Source of the DNA: Chimonanthus salicifolius
Taxonomy: Eukaryota > Streptophyta > Magnoliopsida > Laurales > Calycanthaceae
Length of the DNA: 64,000 bases
Direction: 5' to 3'
Assembly: GCA_013350335.1 (NCBI GenBank)
Contig: CM023534.1
Coordinates: forward strand, 62,001 to 126,000
The position numbers were made by a program, and so were the translations under genes. Every line of letters begins with the position of its first letter. Positions within the stretch are counted from its first letter, which is position 1. Positions 9,781-22,016 of this stretch are shown here, piece by piece. The notes beneath the pieces are model-generated. The model saw only the letters and a list, made by a program, of their open reading frames with translations, did no database searches and had not been told where the DNA came from.

Positions 9781-12759
9781 ATCTTCAATGTTTAAAAAAT
9801 AATAATTTTTATTTATTTTCATTCCATTTTACTGTTTATGATTTACAGTAATAATTATCATCATCATCACCATCTAATTTATTTATCCCATTTATCTAAA
9901 GTTCACTTTTATATTTAGATTTAAAAAAGTGTTACCATGGGCTAATTATATATCTAACGCTTACCATACTTGAACTTACAACTTCTAAACTATGACAATG
10001 AGTCTTCAATCGTTGTTTCATAGGTTCTTGTCGATTCATGGTAAGAATATGAACTACTGAAATGCAGTACATGAAATTTTACAGATTGTTTTATATTTTA
10101 TAGTTTTTCATGACTTCTTTGTGATTAAAACCCGGCTCAAGTTTCACCCCTAATTGAAATGGAGGATGTGAGGGTAGGGTAAAATTTTCTCTACAAGAGG
10201 TTGCTTGCAGAGTGGTGTGGGAATGCTAACTCACCAACCTATTGAGGAGGAAAATAGTATGAACAAGGATATGTGAGGATAGGGCTACAAATATTGAATA
10301 TGGAGACAGGAAGACCAATCTTCTAGGCCACTTACAAACATGTTTTGTCAATAACTCGAGTAGCAGTAGTGAAAAATGGTTATCTGATGCAAGCATATCC
10401 AAGAAAATGAAGACCCTATCTTGCTTAAAATTTTGATCGAGCCAAAGTGGGGCCAAAATCATCAAATTAGGCTAAAAAGTTGTGGATTACTTGCAAGGAA
10501 GTGGTCAAAAAGTCAAAATAGATGAAGATCCCTACAAACTAGAAGTCTTGTATTATAATATATTCCAATTTTGCTAAATGGGTGGCACACAAAAGGATGA
10601 CGTGTTTGGATGAAAGATAAATTTTGTAGCTGTGGGTAATTTTGGAGTGGATAATCAATTATGAATACGCTTTGTTTTAAAAGGATTTTCAAAAGTGAGA
10701 ATGGAGGGGGTAAAGAAGGATAAAATTTAGATATTTTACTTTTACTCTTTAGTTATCAAACAATTTTAATAAAGGGTAACACCTCATTCCCTTTATAAAC
10801 CCCTCATCCAAACGCAGCCTTGTTTTTTATTTTTATTTTTCTTATATTTAGAAAGAACACATGTCACTTTAGGATACTCATTTGATGAATCAAATGATGT
10901 TGGATTGACACAAAATTGGATTCATTGGAAAATTTATTTTGAGAACTTCCAATAAATCCAAGTTTTATAGGTGATTTTGTATCAGTATGTCTTAAAATGG
11001 CGAGAATATTTATTTTTAATAAATTTTTTAATCCTAGCACAATAAATAAATGACTTGCATGTCCAAAGGGACCTAATCCCAATTTAGTTGTTTCTTTTTG
11101 CATTCTGCAAGTAAATTACCTCTCTTCTGATTTTCTTTTAATTTCTAGTTAATTTTTTTTTAGAAATAAAAAAAGATATGTTTTATCTCATCAATTTTTT
11201 TTTTACATACCTCACATTCAAACATAAATCTTTATAATATAATCAGACTTAATATTATAGGTGAATTTTACATTAGGATGTGTGTGTATGAAAAATTTAT
11301 AAAATATATTCCATAACTCTAATGTCTTTCTATTTTATTCATTAATTTAGTCTATGGTGTTGGTCATATTATTTTCATATTAGAAATTATTCAAATCTAA
11401 TTTTGATATTGAATAATTTTTCTACCAATGGAAATAGGCATGAATTTATTAGAAATTAGGAAATGTTATGAAGAGAAACATATAAAGGATTACTATGCTT
11501 TGATTAATCAAATCACCTTTTAATTCCTAAACAAAGTTTAGATAGTAAAAAATAATTTAAATAAATCAACATTTAGAAAATATACCTTCATTTCTCTAAC
11601 CATATTGATTTTGATGGTAAACCTCATATTCAAGTATAAACATTTCCGAGGAATTTTAAAAAAGTTGGGATTTTATCTAATAAATAATTTTTTTTGAAAT
11701 ATTACATATTTTAATCTATTAATTTTATCAAATACTAATGTTTTTACTTGATAAGAACTTCAAAAATTACTAAACATCGATATTTTTATCTGTCATTTTT
11801 TTTTTATGCTGATAGCCAAAGAATAAGATTTTTTCGTAACAGTATTTTCTTCTAATCTGTCAAGAGAAAGATCTTTCACGCTTAGAATTTGATAATTGCC
11901 AAATACACACTAAATCAAATATTAAAATTTCAACAAACTCTTGTAATTAACAAGAAATATATAATATATTCAAACAAAAAAATATTTTTAAAAATCAAAA
12001 TGGACGAAAATAATCAATTTACAAAATTGAAGAAGAGTGACATTATTATCCGAAAACAAAAGAGCAAGGTTTGATAGAAGTAATCTCATAAAATATTTTT
12101 TTCTATTTTAAGAAAAGAATTCACAAAATTTAGATATATACAATTATGCACATGACAAAAAAATGTTAAGTCAATCTAACCACCAAATTTAGTAATAAAA
12201 TCTCTATTATTATTATTTTTAGCCACTTATTTACATGAATTTTTTAAGTCTTTATAATATTATTTCAACTATAGATTCAATGAACACTTGAGATTAATTC
12301 GAAGGTCATTTAAAATTGACTATTTTATATTAAATAAATATAAATAATATATTGACAAATGATCCAATTTTGCCATTCTAATAGTAACAATAACTTCAAA
12401 TTACATTATTTGAGATATGTGAGGTGCATTTAAACTGTTCATTAATTCCAAAATGCAAAGATGTACACATATCTTTTTAGATTTTTATGAAACGATTGGA
12501 CTCACCGTTGGATGGATCAAATAAAAAGTACTTAATTAAAAAAATTATAAAATTATCACATTCCTCTCATTTTATCTATTCAAAAGTAGACCCAACAACT
12601 TTACAAAATCTAAAAAGATACATGTATATATATATTTATAAATTAATAAATAATTTAATTTTTTAAGAGATAAACTCCACGTACTTTGAAGTCATCCAAT
12701 GATAAAGGTGGTTGAATAAACACTTGCAATAAATGAATATATGATGATATAAATATGAT
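9781..12759. other. AT-rich intergenic DNA, no gene seen
   Basis: Almost 3 kb without a supportable gene. It contains an isolated terminus of the 12768-13112 MITE family at about 10127-10152 (AAGTTTCACCCCTAAT) and a small MITE at 10600-10820. From 11100 to 12700 the sequence is very AT-rich and shows nothing recognisable. A minus-strand open frame at 10226-10465 has no known motif and was not called. Confidence 0.5.
10600..10820. mobile_element. Small MITE with GTGTTTGGATGA termini
   Basis: The left side reads GACGTGTTTGGATGA and the right side reads CCCTCATCCAAACGCAGCC, whose reverse complement is GGCTGCGTTTGGATGAGGG. These inverted termini around about 220 bp of non-coding, AT-rich DNA are typical of plant MITEs. 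I could not identify a clean target duplication, so superfamily is undecided. Confidence 0.5.
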
Positions 12760-12767
12760 ATAGGCAG

Positions 12768-13112
12768 TAGCGTTGAGACACAGGTCAGGTCAAGTCTGGT
12801 TTTAATAAACTCAACCCAATTCATATCAAAAATTTATTGAACCCGGTCCGAATTGATGACCTGAGTCAGTCTAAGTAGTATTTTGTAACTTGATGCACGC
12901 GGGTCGAGTTGGGTTACGTCGGGTTGAATTAGTTTAATTTTAAATTTCTCAATCCAATCCAACCCAACCCAACCCAACCCAAATTTTATATGGGTTTTTG
13001 TTTTTCCAGCCCGATCCGACCCGAAATATACAATTACAGAATTGAAATCTATTGATTTCTCAAGTCAAGTCATATAGGTCGAGTTAAAAATCCGACCCAA
13101 GTTTCACTCCTG
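12768..13112 (+). mobile_element. hAT MITE rich in GGGTCGG/CCCAACC, 8-bp target duplication
   Basis: The 345-bp element is flanked by identical ataggcag at 12760-12767 and 13113-13120. The left terminus TAGCGTTGAGACACAGGTCAGG and the right terminus ...CCCAAGTTTCACTCCTG are imperfect inverses. The interior carries runs of GGGTCGAGTTGGG on one side and CCCAACCCAACCC on the other, giving a long imperfect hairpin. A second copy is at 58595-58935 and a lone right end lies near 10127-10152. The CCCAACC run is not the plant telomere repeat. Confidence 0.88.
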
Positions 13113-13120
13113 ATAGGCAG

Positions 13121-14060
13121 TAAATTAAATAAATACTTGAAGGTGTGAATAATAGGGCCTCCCAGAAATTTCCTCAGTCATGATTAAGAAAGAAAAGACA
13201 AATGGCACCTGCACCAAGAATCTGAAAATCCCTTAATAGTAGCAAAGAAACATGTGGAAGATTAACGAATTATGTGGAGAAGCGTCATTGCTCAGCATCC
13301 AAACAGTCAAATGCAATCAAATATCCAATTTATTCATACATCCAATGATGTTGTTACTTTATTTATGTTTGTGCGGAGACTGTGGTCATCAATGGCAGGT
13401 GAGAAGTGAGAAACTGAGAACACTTTACAAAGTTGAGTAGAAAATTCTTTCGATTACTTTTCCTTATAAAACTTTCCTGTTGAAAGATTAGAGGTGAACT
13501 TTTTACATCTTCCCACTCTTTCTGGGGAAGGTGGATTCTCCCAGTTTGTGGAAAATCCACTCATCTTTCACAGCAACCACGTGTTCTTTTCCTTCATTTT
13601 CCTGGAAATATACTCCCTCTCTTTCCTGGAAATATTTATGATTCTTTGTTCTACCAGGAATGTTCTCTCAGTGGAGACAATTGTTTGCCCATGGCAATCA
13701 TACCATCCATTTAGTCAACTTACACTTTTCTATTTGGAAATTGGAAGTATCAACTAAGCATAAATAGTGCCACCCACCCATGAGATTCACAACCATATGA
13801 ATGTCGGCTTCTATATTATTCACATTCATGAATTAGCTGTCGTTTGGTAGTTTTACACTAATTGAATGAGAGGTTGAGATTCAATAGAAAGATATACAGT
13901 ACAGTGGATGATCTGAATTTAGATTTCGTCTGCGAATTTAACACTTTTTAAATGGAATTTAGATTCAATAGTTTGATGTAAATGGAATTTAGATTCATAA
14001 GAGAGAGAGAGAGAGAGTGTATGATCACCACCCTTTTATTGAAAACATTGTAGGGTGTAA
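13121..14060. other. Intergenic DNA, no gene seen
   Basis: No supportable gene or repeat family except a short GA microsatellite near 14000-14015. Open frames at 13252-13440 and 13494-13757 show no protein family that I recognise. Confidence 0.45.
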
Positions 14061-14693
14061 GTAAATACATGTCACACTGTAAGAAGGGTTGGGTGGTGGA
14101 CCACCCTAAACTTTTTAAAGCCCAAATTGTAGCCGGTTATATGCCCTTGGTTTCAATGTGGTCACAATTGTCATTGGTAGTGGAGGGAGAAGTGGTTCCT
14201 TATAATTTTTTTTTTAAAAGTATAAAATATTAAAATTAAACATCATTAATTTGTTTTTGAAAAATCTTTAAAAGAAAATTGGATATCGAATTTGATCTTT
14301 TGTCTACTTCTCATCATTAAATCGTTGGAAAAATACTCCAGCGTCAGTTATTATAAAAGTATGGTACATGTAAATACATGTCACACTATCAGCAGGGTTG
14401 GATGGTGGATCACCCAATACATTTTAAAGCCCAAATTGTAGCCGGCTATACTCTTAGTTTTCAATGTGGTCACAATTGTTCTTGTTAGTGGAGGGGAAAT
14501 TGGTTCTTTATAATTAAAAAAACATAAAATATTAAAATTAAACATCATTAATTTGTCTCTCAAAACTCTTTAAAAGAATTAATAGAGACACTGATATTTT
14601 TAATAGTAAAGGATATCGAATTTGTTCTTTTGTCTACATGTCATCGTTAAAGTGTTGGAAAAATACTCTGGTGTCATTTATTATAAAAACACG
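14061..14693 (+). repeat. Tandem direct duplication, two copies of about 310 bp
   Basis: Copy one (about 14061-14363) and copy two (about 14370-14693) begin with TAAATACATGTCACACT. Both continue through GGGTTGG.TGGTGGA, AAAGCCCAAATTGTAGCCGG, ATGTGGTCACAATTGT, AAACATCATTAATTTG and TTGGAAAAATACTC. They differ by many substitutions and small indels, including an insertion of about 20 bp in copy two, so the duplication is not recent. No coding capacity. Confidence 0.85.
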
Positions 14694-16254
14694 GGTATCT
14701 CTACCGATTATCCTCTTCAAAATGTGCATGAATTTCATTTCATAAGCAAGAGGGTTGGAGATTATTTTTTTTTAAAAAAAGAAAATTGATCTCTATTTGT
14801 AAATTTAATTATAACTAGTAAACCTCAACACCCAACCATTCCCACTCTAAGCCTCTCATCTTTGGAACTCATCATCTTTTTTACGAAAAATACCTCCTCA
14901 CTTTCCTCAAATTTCAATGCATCATGTGCGAGGTTGATGGTTGGTATCATTCTCTTAAATCAATATGGAGATTGTTTCATGGATGTATTTTTTCTTTGTT
15001 TTCTATTATGTTTTCTCTGAAACTATTCCTTTTAAACTCTTCATTTTATGTTTTGTAATAAACTTTTTTCTATCACTGACTTATCTGGGCCAGCTGTGTG
15101 GGCAATGGCGGTACGGGCCCTGGGTGATTAGTCTTATTGGATCAATATCTCAAGGTTACACTCGTTATTAAAAAAAAAAATCACAATTATTACTGCTAAA
15201 AAAAAATATGGATCCTGTACTTTGTAGGGAACTTATCATATAATAAGACAGATTATGGAAAGTCAACCCAAAAGAAGACGACCTTTATAAGATTTGCTTG
15301 TGGGTTCAAATCTAATATTGATTACCCATGCATCCAAATTCCTAATACAAATATTAGTACTGTAATTTCTACTTCAGTGACTCATTGCTGATTCGTTTCT
15401 CCATCTGCTTGCCTTCATGTTATTATCTACTACTAACTTTGCCACATTGATGCCACGTTAATTTGAGCTCTGTTTCTTCCTTTCTTCTTCTTCTTCTTCT
15501 CAATCTTGAAGAATGGAAAGTTTGAGATAAAAGGAATGGAAGTCAGAGGCTTTCCATTGGTGCATTAATGAGAAATTTTGCTACATCTTTAGGCATAATG
15601 AGTAACCTGATAAGATTTAGAATCAAATTCAATGAAAAATTATTGGATTGTCCCAGTAAAAAAAATTTGTGGTGAAGACATTGCACACATGACCCTATTT
15701 TCAAATTTTCACTCTATCTAGTGGATGACCTGAGATTAATCAAGAGTTTCTTGATTTTGAAGGTTGACCTTTTATCTATGAATAGATGATCTTATCACAT
15801 TGATTTTAGAAGCTGCCTTGAAGAGATGCATATATTAAAATTTTATCTTATCCCTCATATAGATTGTAGAACGGGTTGCCGATGATTATTCAGATCACTA
15901 CAGCATTGGGAGTATTATTATGAAAGATATTTCGAGAACACGATGCTTTTATCACTTTCCACTTAATTGGTCGAATCAAGATTATTTTTTGGTGGACCAC
16001 ATACTCAAACAGAACTCTTTCCGACAAATCTCAAATCGTGGATTATGTCAATAGGTGCACATGATATTATTTTTAGCCCTTTTGCGCAAGTGATTGATTT
16101 TATAAAATAGTTTTGAGTTATATAATACTCTATAGAGAAAAGTGTTGGACAATAAAGCAAAGACAAGGTAACAGAAATGTGCATGTTACGTTGGATGAGT
16201 AAATTAACTTTGAAGGATAAAGTACAATTTTTAATTAGCCTCAATAGAAGATAA
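14694..16254. other. Intergenic DNA, no gene seen
   Basis: About 1.5 kb without recognisable genes or repeats beyond short CTT runs near 15480-15500. A frame at 14965-15171 is hydrophobic but has no family features and lies in AT-rich sequence. Confidence 0.4.
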
Positions 16255-16430
16255 ATTGAGAGAAATTCATTTAAAATGGGTTTGCATATAAGTAGAAAAC
16301 TGGAGACAAATTGAATACGTAGAGTTGAAAGAATTCAAATTGCAGATACAAAAAGGACAGGTAGACCTTAGAAAATATGGGAGAAATTAGATAAAAAAAA
16401 AAGATACGAAAGACAGTGGATTGACAAGAC
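16255..16430 (+). mobile_element. Possible RTE-type LINE carboxyl-end fragment
   Basis: Translating the plus strand around 16262-16390 gives a stop-interrupted sequence with RNSFKMGLHISRKLET, IRRVERI and TKRTGRP. This resembles the ...RWFGHV...VRR...RGRPKKTW segment near the carboxyl end of plant RTE-type LINE proteins. It is short and degenerate, with two stops. A protein search would settle it; chance similarity is possible. Confidence 0.4.
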
Positions 16431-16935
16431 ATATAATTGTTTACGAGTCCAAATGAAAAAATAGAACGCAAAAAACCAACACAAGATAAATTAGATTGGT
16501 GCTTTGATAATGATCGTAGATGAATGAGTTGGAGCATATCCAAAGTCACTTTTCCATTTATGAGCATTCTACCGTCTTCCTAACAAAACTCCACCGTCTT
16601 TATTTCAAAGGCTTATTTTATTGAACTTTTACCTTCAAGAGCTTTTTAAATTATTGTAGAACTTAAGGAATCACATAGTAAACTTATGAAGTAAATAGTT
16701 CAAAGATTGATGGTATTTAAAGAGCATAATGTATGATATCTCAATTCAAAGGTGTATGTCAACACCTGAAAATTCATGTCAGAATGAGTGTGTTTGACAT
16801 TGCTTGTCCTTCTCCCATATGGACCCTGGCAGTGGTGGAGCATTGCTGTCTGATGTTGCCAACCATGTCCTATGTTTGACTGTGTAAGCGTGGCTCACGC
16901 CCATATAAGAGAGATTCGTTTCAACCTACTTAATT

Positions 16936-17318
16936 CTAAGGTGATAATATCGGCTGATATGTATTGATTTTTGTGCGGGAAAAATGATATGTATCGGTTT
17001 GAGAAAGCAGATTTCGGCGATATCATTGTATTGTATCGGCTCAAAAATTCGGTCGATATCTTGAATATCGGCCGAATTAAAAAAAAAAAACTAAAAAAAA
17101 AAAAAATTGGTCCTGGCCCCACCAAAATATTAGTTGATATTTGGACAAAATATCGGCCATGATATCGGCTAATATTTTGTATTTTTTCCAAAAAAAATAT
17201 TTTTTTGGAAAAAAATCTGTTTTTTATTTTTTAATTCAGAAAAAAATTCAACTGATATTTTTGTTTTAAAAAAAGAGGAGAGAGAATCATCTTGCCATCA
17301 GTGTTTTTTGAACCCCTG
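16936..17318 (-). mobile_element. Palindrome-type hAT MITE, minus orientation
   Basis: On the plus strand the element starts CTAAGGTGATAATATCGGC and ends TTTTTTGAACCCCTG, the reverse complements of the right and left termini of the copy at 9045-9563. Inside are several ATCGGCTGATAT, TCGGCGATATC and ATCGGCCGAAT variants and long A/T runs. The flanks (acttaatt before, ctatttat after) do not form a perfect 8-bp duplication, consistent with an older insertion or a slightly misplaced end. Confidence 0.75.
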
Positions 17319-17789
17319 CTATTTATAGACCACTATGTCTTTTTTTTATGACTAAGGTGTCTAGGCCATTTAGAGTACTCGACTAATTCAGAAAATATGT
17401 GCAAATCTTTCATTTCCTGAAGTATTATAGAGCACAAGGCCTTACCAAAAATATTTTTCCTTTTAAAACTTTTGGAAGAATTGCAGGTCTTATTGAAGTT
17501 GTTTTATCCTTTAGGATGAGACATTAGTAGACCATGCAAAACTCAAGCAATGGATGAGTTCATGCGACTTAAATTCACTAAATCATAGGTGCAACATATT
17601 TTGGTAAATATAAATTGAGTTAGTTCTGTAATCCTAATTCCTTGGGTTTACCTTTTAATACAGTAAATCTATTTTAGTTATGACCTGTGTTAGATTTAGT
17701 AACTCTTACTCTGCAATAATTGGACCAATAAATGAAATTTATTCAATCTTTATTTAAGAAAAGATTTTTTTTATTTTTTTATCCACATG

Positions 17790-17955
17790 AGTGTAAATCA
17801 ATTAGTTGCCTCCCGTCTCAGAAAGCGGCAGAAAGCAGGTTCAAGCCCTCATGGCCTAACCTTGATGCGCCTCAGGCGTAGTGGGCTCACCTATAGAGAT
17901 TTTACACTGGATATCCTCCGGTTTCCCACACGTAAATTTTTTTTTAAAAAAAAAC
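17790..17955 (+). mobile_element. tRNA-derived SINE
   Basis: A pol III B-box-like GGTTCAAGCCC near 17838 follows an A-box-like AATTAGTTGCC region. The 3' part reads GTGGGCTCACC...AGAGATTTTACACTGG and ends in a CCCACACGTAAATTTTTTTTT tail. The same 3' sequence occurs, in reverse, at 18521, 19240, 26071 and 26633. Confidence 0.65.
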
Positions 17956-18330
17956 TTTAAAGATTTTAAAAAGAAAAGGTGCTATTTCACTTACTTTTAT
18001 GTTCTTATATGCTCTATTAATTTTATTTTTATTTTCCTAGGCCAACATGCTAAAAGAACTACTGTTGCAGTGTCGTATGAACAGTAAAATATAATAATAA
18101 ACTTATCTACAAATGGGGCATGGGTATCATGTCCAATCAAAGCTAGTGGTACAGGTAAAAGACATCGTTGAGAATTTTAGATTTGAGGACTAATGGTCTA
18201 AACTCCAAAGAAGCCACTTATTATGATACATCAAGTTCAACTCAATTTGAGATATTGTCTTTGGAAATTCACATGATAATTATGGGGTGATATCACATGG
18301 GCCATAGGAATGAGATCATACTTCACCATT

Positions 18331-18454
18331 GAAATTTTTAAAAGAAAAGACAAGTTTCAAGTAGAAGTGATGAAGATTAATTCCTGTGCTGTGAAATTTT
18401 TAAAAGAAAAGACAAGTTTCAAGTAGAAGTGATGAAGACTAATTCCTGTGGTGT
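18331..18454 (+). repeat. 62-bp tandem duplication
   Basis: Two adjacent copies beginning GAAATTTTTAAAAGAAAAGA at 18331 and 18393 and ending ATTAATTCCTGTG / CTAATTCCTGTG. They are nearly identical, so the duplication is young. Non-coding. Confidence 0.9.
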
Positions 18455-18520
18455 GTTTGTTTGTAAGGAAATAATATTGTGGGGGTTGTCGGTTAAATAA
18501 ATATTTTAAAGATGATGACT

Positions 18521-18645
18521 ATTTTTTTTTTTTTTGAATTTACGTATGAAAAATCATAAGAAATCCAGTGTAAAACCTTCACAGGCAATACTCATTATCC
18601 TTAGAGTACACCAAGTGAGGCCATAGGTGATACCCATTGCTACAT
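18521..18645 (-). mobile_element. SINE copy (3' part), minus orientation
   Basis: A 15-nt T-run on the plus strand is followed by GAATTTACGTATGAAAAATC, then CCAGTGTAAAACCTTCAC and ACACCAAGTGAGGCCATAG. In reverse this is the same tail as the SINE at 17790-17955, ending in a poly-A. The internal pol III promoter part appears lost or diverged. Confidence 0.6.
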
Positions 18646-19239
18646 TTAGGGAGAACTTCCATGACATTTTATCATAAATTAGATTATTAAGAAGGAAGGG
18701 AAGAGAGAGAGGCATTTAAGAAACTGAATTTTGATAAAGAATTAATATATAAAAGTCAAATCTTGCTTCAAGTATAAAAAATAAAACTAATAAATTTTAA
18801 AATGAAATTAAAATATAAATGCATATTTTTCACAAATGAAAAAAGTGACTAAAAATATAAAAAAGTCAAGCTACAACTTTTATTTATGCATGTGTTTAAT
18901 TCACCAAACAATCGAATAGGCAATGACAAGGCAAACAATCAAATAGGTAATAACAAGCAAAATTAATGAGAGGGAAGCATCCCAATTTCATATATTTGGC
19001 TGCCACAATTATCCATTACAATGAGCACAATAATAAATAAATATATAAATAGACAATACTTGTTTATATTTTTGGTAGAAAACATGAAAAGTGGAAAAGC
19101 CAGAGAATTATGGAGATAATTTGTGGGTAATGACAAAGCAGAAAGGAAGATAAGAATTTGCAATTAGGAAATATTGAATGCTTACCACAACAAAATATTG
19201 TAAAATAAGAAAGATCATAAAAGGAAAAAGCAATAAATT

Positions 19240-19405
19240 ATATTTTTTGTTTGAATTTATATGTTAAAACTTTGAGAAACTCAGCATAAAATCTCTACGA
19301 GTGGTCCCGCTTAGCTAACACCGGATTAATCCACAGGTGTTCGAACCCAACACGCCCCACTTCCTGTGACAGGACACGACCAACTAAACTACACCCGTGT
19401 GGATA
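19240..19405 (-). mobile_element. tRNA-derived SINE, minus orientation
   Basis: The reverse strand reads TAGTTTAGTTGG (A-box-like, about 19381-19392), then GGGTTCGAACACC (B-box, about 19336-19348), then AGAGATTTTATGCTGAG and an A-rich tail. The tRNA-like head and shared tail place it in the same family as 17790-17955. It is not a tRNA gene: no acceptor stem pairing or anticodon arm could be drawn. Confidence 0.7.
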
Positions 19406-20880
19406 ACAAATTAATTTTGATAACCCATGTGGTGAACATATTTAAAGATATGTTGTTATCCCTTCGCCATTTAATATTTGTATTATACTTATACTCTCTT
19501 TTGAAGATCAAAGATACTTCAATTATATATATTTAATATAAATGTATAATATTCTTATATACTTGTAAGTTGTAACACATAATTCACGAATTATTTGATT
19601 ACCGTAGGTCTTATTTATTGGCTTTTTCTTTATATTATATAAATCTATAATTTAAACCATTGTTATCAAAGCAATTGATGTAGTTTTAAATGTTGAACAT
19701 TTAGAAAACGATAGAGATATGAAAATTTTGTAGATATTTTATCATGTTTTTTTTTCGTATCTAAAATATATTAGAAATAAAATTTCTCTTTAATAATAAT
19801 TTTTTAAAGTCAAATTTCCTCTAATTTTTTGGTAAAAACAAAATTAAAATGAAAGAATAGTTTTAAGTCTTTGTTTGAATTTATAGTATTTTAAAAAAAA
19901 AATACAAATATGTTAAATTTATGTATGTCAAATAAATATAATGGTTCTATGTTTCCATACAGAGAAAATTAATAATTTTCTTATTTGCCCATAGAAAAGT
20001 GATTTTCTTAAAAATATTCTTTAAATTGGAAAATAATTTTTTTAAACATGTATATTGAAAATCTCATAATCTTAAGAACATGGGAAAATTAAACGTGGAC
20101 TTGAAAAATAAAAAACACTTTGCTTTTTTAACTTAATTTTTGTGAAAGCTATCTTCCTTTTTTACTAAAAACACAAAAATATAAATTAGACTGGGGTGAG
20201 CTCGGAGTTTCCCCAAAGTTATAAAAAAATATAAAAAATAATAAATAGATTCATTAGAATTGAAAGAAATTTAATATTTGTGATTTAATTGATAAAAAGT
20301 TATTATAATGAGTTGCCTAATGGTGTGGAGGAAGAAAGAAAGTGTCCAATAAGCACTTCTAAACATATATATTTTTTTAATTTATATCAAATTTTATTGT
20401 AATTGAAGGAAGTCCTCTGTCGAATGAATGGATGTAAGAAACATTGTGAGTGCATGAGTATTCAAACACGTGTTTCATGATCAGCAATGTTTTGAAGAAA
20501 ATAGAACAGTAAGATGGTAGGAACCATCTTGAAATTAACTTTAAAATAAAGTCTATTAAGGTGGCATAAATTATATGATTTGAATTATATATTAAGTTTA
20601 TTTAAATGCAAAAAAAAATTAAAATATACTTCTTTCATCTGATATAAAGTTAAAAAAAATGAAAGGTTGAGTTCAAACGCATATTTTAAGGTTTTTTTAA
20701 GTTTAAAATTTTACTTTGATATTCAGTCATCTATTTTGTAAACTTATATCTGATAAATAATATATATTTTTAAAAATAACTTTTTTATTTAAATAGATCT
20801 AATGAACACCATAACACTTATCAATTTATTAAAAAAAAGAAGTGATTCCATACAGTGAGGATGGCCATAAATAGTGTTAT
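19406..20880. other. Very AT-rich intergenic DNA, no gene seen
   Basis: About 1.5 kb of low-complexity AT-rich sequence. No coding frame, pol III box or terminal inverted repeat was recognised. Confidence 0.45.
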
Positions 20881-20939
20881 TTGAGACATACAATACGAGG
20901 CTTACTTTTTAAAAGTCTAAAACTATTGAATTCAAAGAT

Positions 20940-21190
20940 GGACGACAAGTTATCATATTATATAGAGGTGAGAGAATTGGCCAGAGAGATAGGAATATCT
21001 TGTGCTAAAGTCGGACGATCAACAAATGGTGTGGTGGACTATTTTGCCAAATTGAGAGTTGAGAAACATTGGATAATAATTTTTTCTTATGATTCTCACT
21101 GTTGCTTTCGCCTTTCTTTTATTATTTTCTCTCTCTCGTGGTCTAATTCTTTTAGACCCTTTATCTGTTGTTACTGAACTTTTTCTCTTC
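20940..21190 (+). mobile_element. LINE 3' end fragment (RNase H tail)
   Basis: The frame from 20938 contains REIGISCAKVGRSTNGVVDYFAKLRV, the characteristic end of the LINE RNase H domain (compare NCVADFLAK at about 9005). It is followed by a T/C-rich 3' UTR with TTTTAGACCCTTTATC. The fragment is 5'-truncated and non-functional. Confidence 0.7.
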
Positions 21191-21665
21191 TCCTCTTTTA
21201 ATGATTTTCTTTTATGACTGCTAAAAAAGTTATTATATTATATGTTAGAAAATCTATAAAATTTATCACATTTCTGTAATTTGATTTATTCAACTATGGA
21301 TTCAACAATTTTATAAAATCAAGTATAGATTTTTGCATTTAAAAATTAATTAATAATTTAAATTTTTGAAAAGGGATCCACATGTTGGAGTGAGAGTCCA
21401 AATAACTTTTTTTTAAATTTAATTTTTTTTATTAATTTTGATGTATATATATAATCCATTTCCTACGTGATTGAGATTTATTTTCTATATTTGACAATTA
21501 CAATTCTTTAGTAAATTTTGCAGAAATTCTCTTATACATGTTTTCTCTTGTATATGAGTTTTCCTTATCTTGTTTGATGATTATAGTGAAAAAATATATA
21601 TAAGAGTATCAAGAGAGAAAAAGTGATTACCTTAACGGATTATCGGATTTATGTTGAATAGGAAT

Positions 21666-22016
21666 GAGGGGTTTAAATCTTGGTTTTGCTCGGATATCAG
21701 GTATCGGCTGAGATCATTCTCTAACCACTTTTTTCTTTTCTTTTTTGTAATGTCGGATGAATTTTTTTTATTTTATTTCAATTAAAAAAATGAAAAACAT
21801 GCTCTTTTATTAAAAAAAATTCTGAAAATTAAAAAACGAAAATATCGGCTGGGCCCACATTTGATTTTGTTTTTTTTTTTAAAAGGCGATATCTAAGTTA
21901 TATATATCGTCGATATGTTGGCCGATATCATATATGTAGGGTCGATACCTATTGTATCAATTGACACATATCAAGATCAAAAACCCGATATTTATCAGTC
22001 GATATTTGCTTTTTTA
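21666..22016 (+). mobile_element. Palindrome-type hAT MITE, diverged
   Basis: The left terminus GAGGGGTTTAAATCTTGG corresponds to CAGGGGTTTAAAAATCGG. The interior has ATATCGGCTGGGCCC, GTCGATATGTTGGCCGATATC and CAGTCGATATTTGC, and the right end lies near 22016. Palindromes are partly decayed, mainly at CpG. No target duplication was found at these ends, so the borders are approximate. Confidence 0.6.

Noticed and set aside
10226..10465. Minus-strand hydrophobic 79-aa protein
   Set aside because: No family motif, AT-rich surroundings and no supporting start or splice context.
12955..12985. Interstitial telomere repeat (CCCAACCCAACCC)
   Set aside because: The unit is CCCAA, not the plant CCCTAAA, and it lies within a MITE whose other arm holds the complementary GGGTTGGG.
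19330..19400. tRNA gene on the minus strand (A and B boxes present)
   Set aside because: No cloverleaf can be drawn and it is fused to a SINE tail shared with four other copies.
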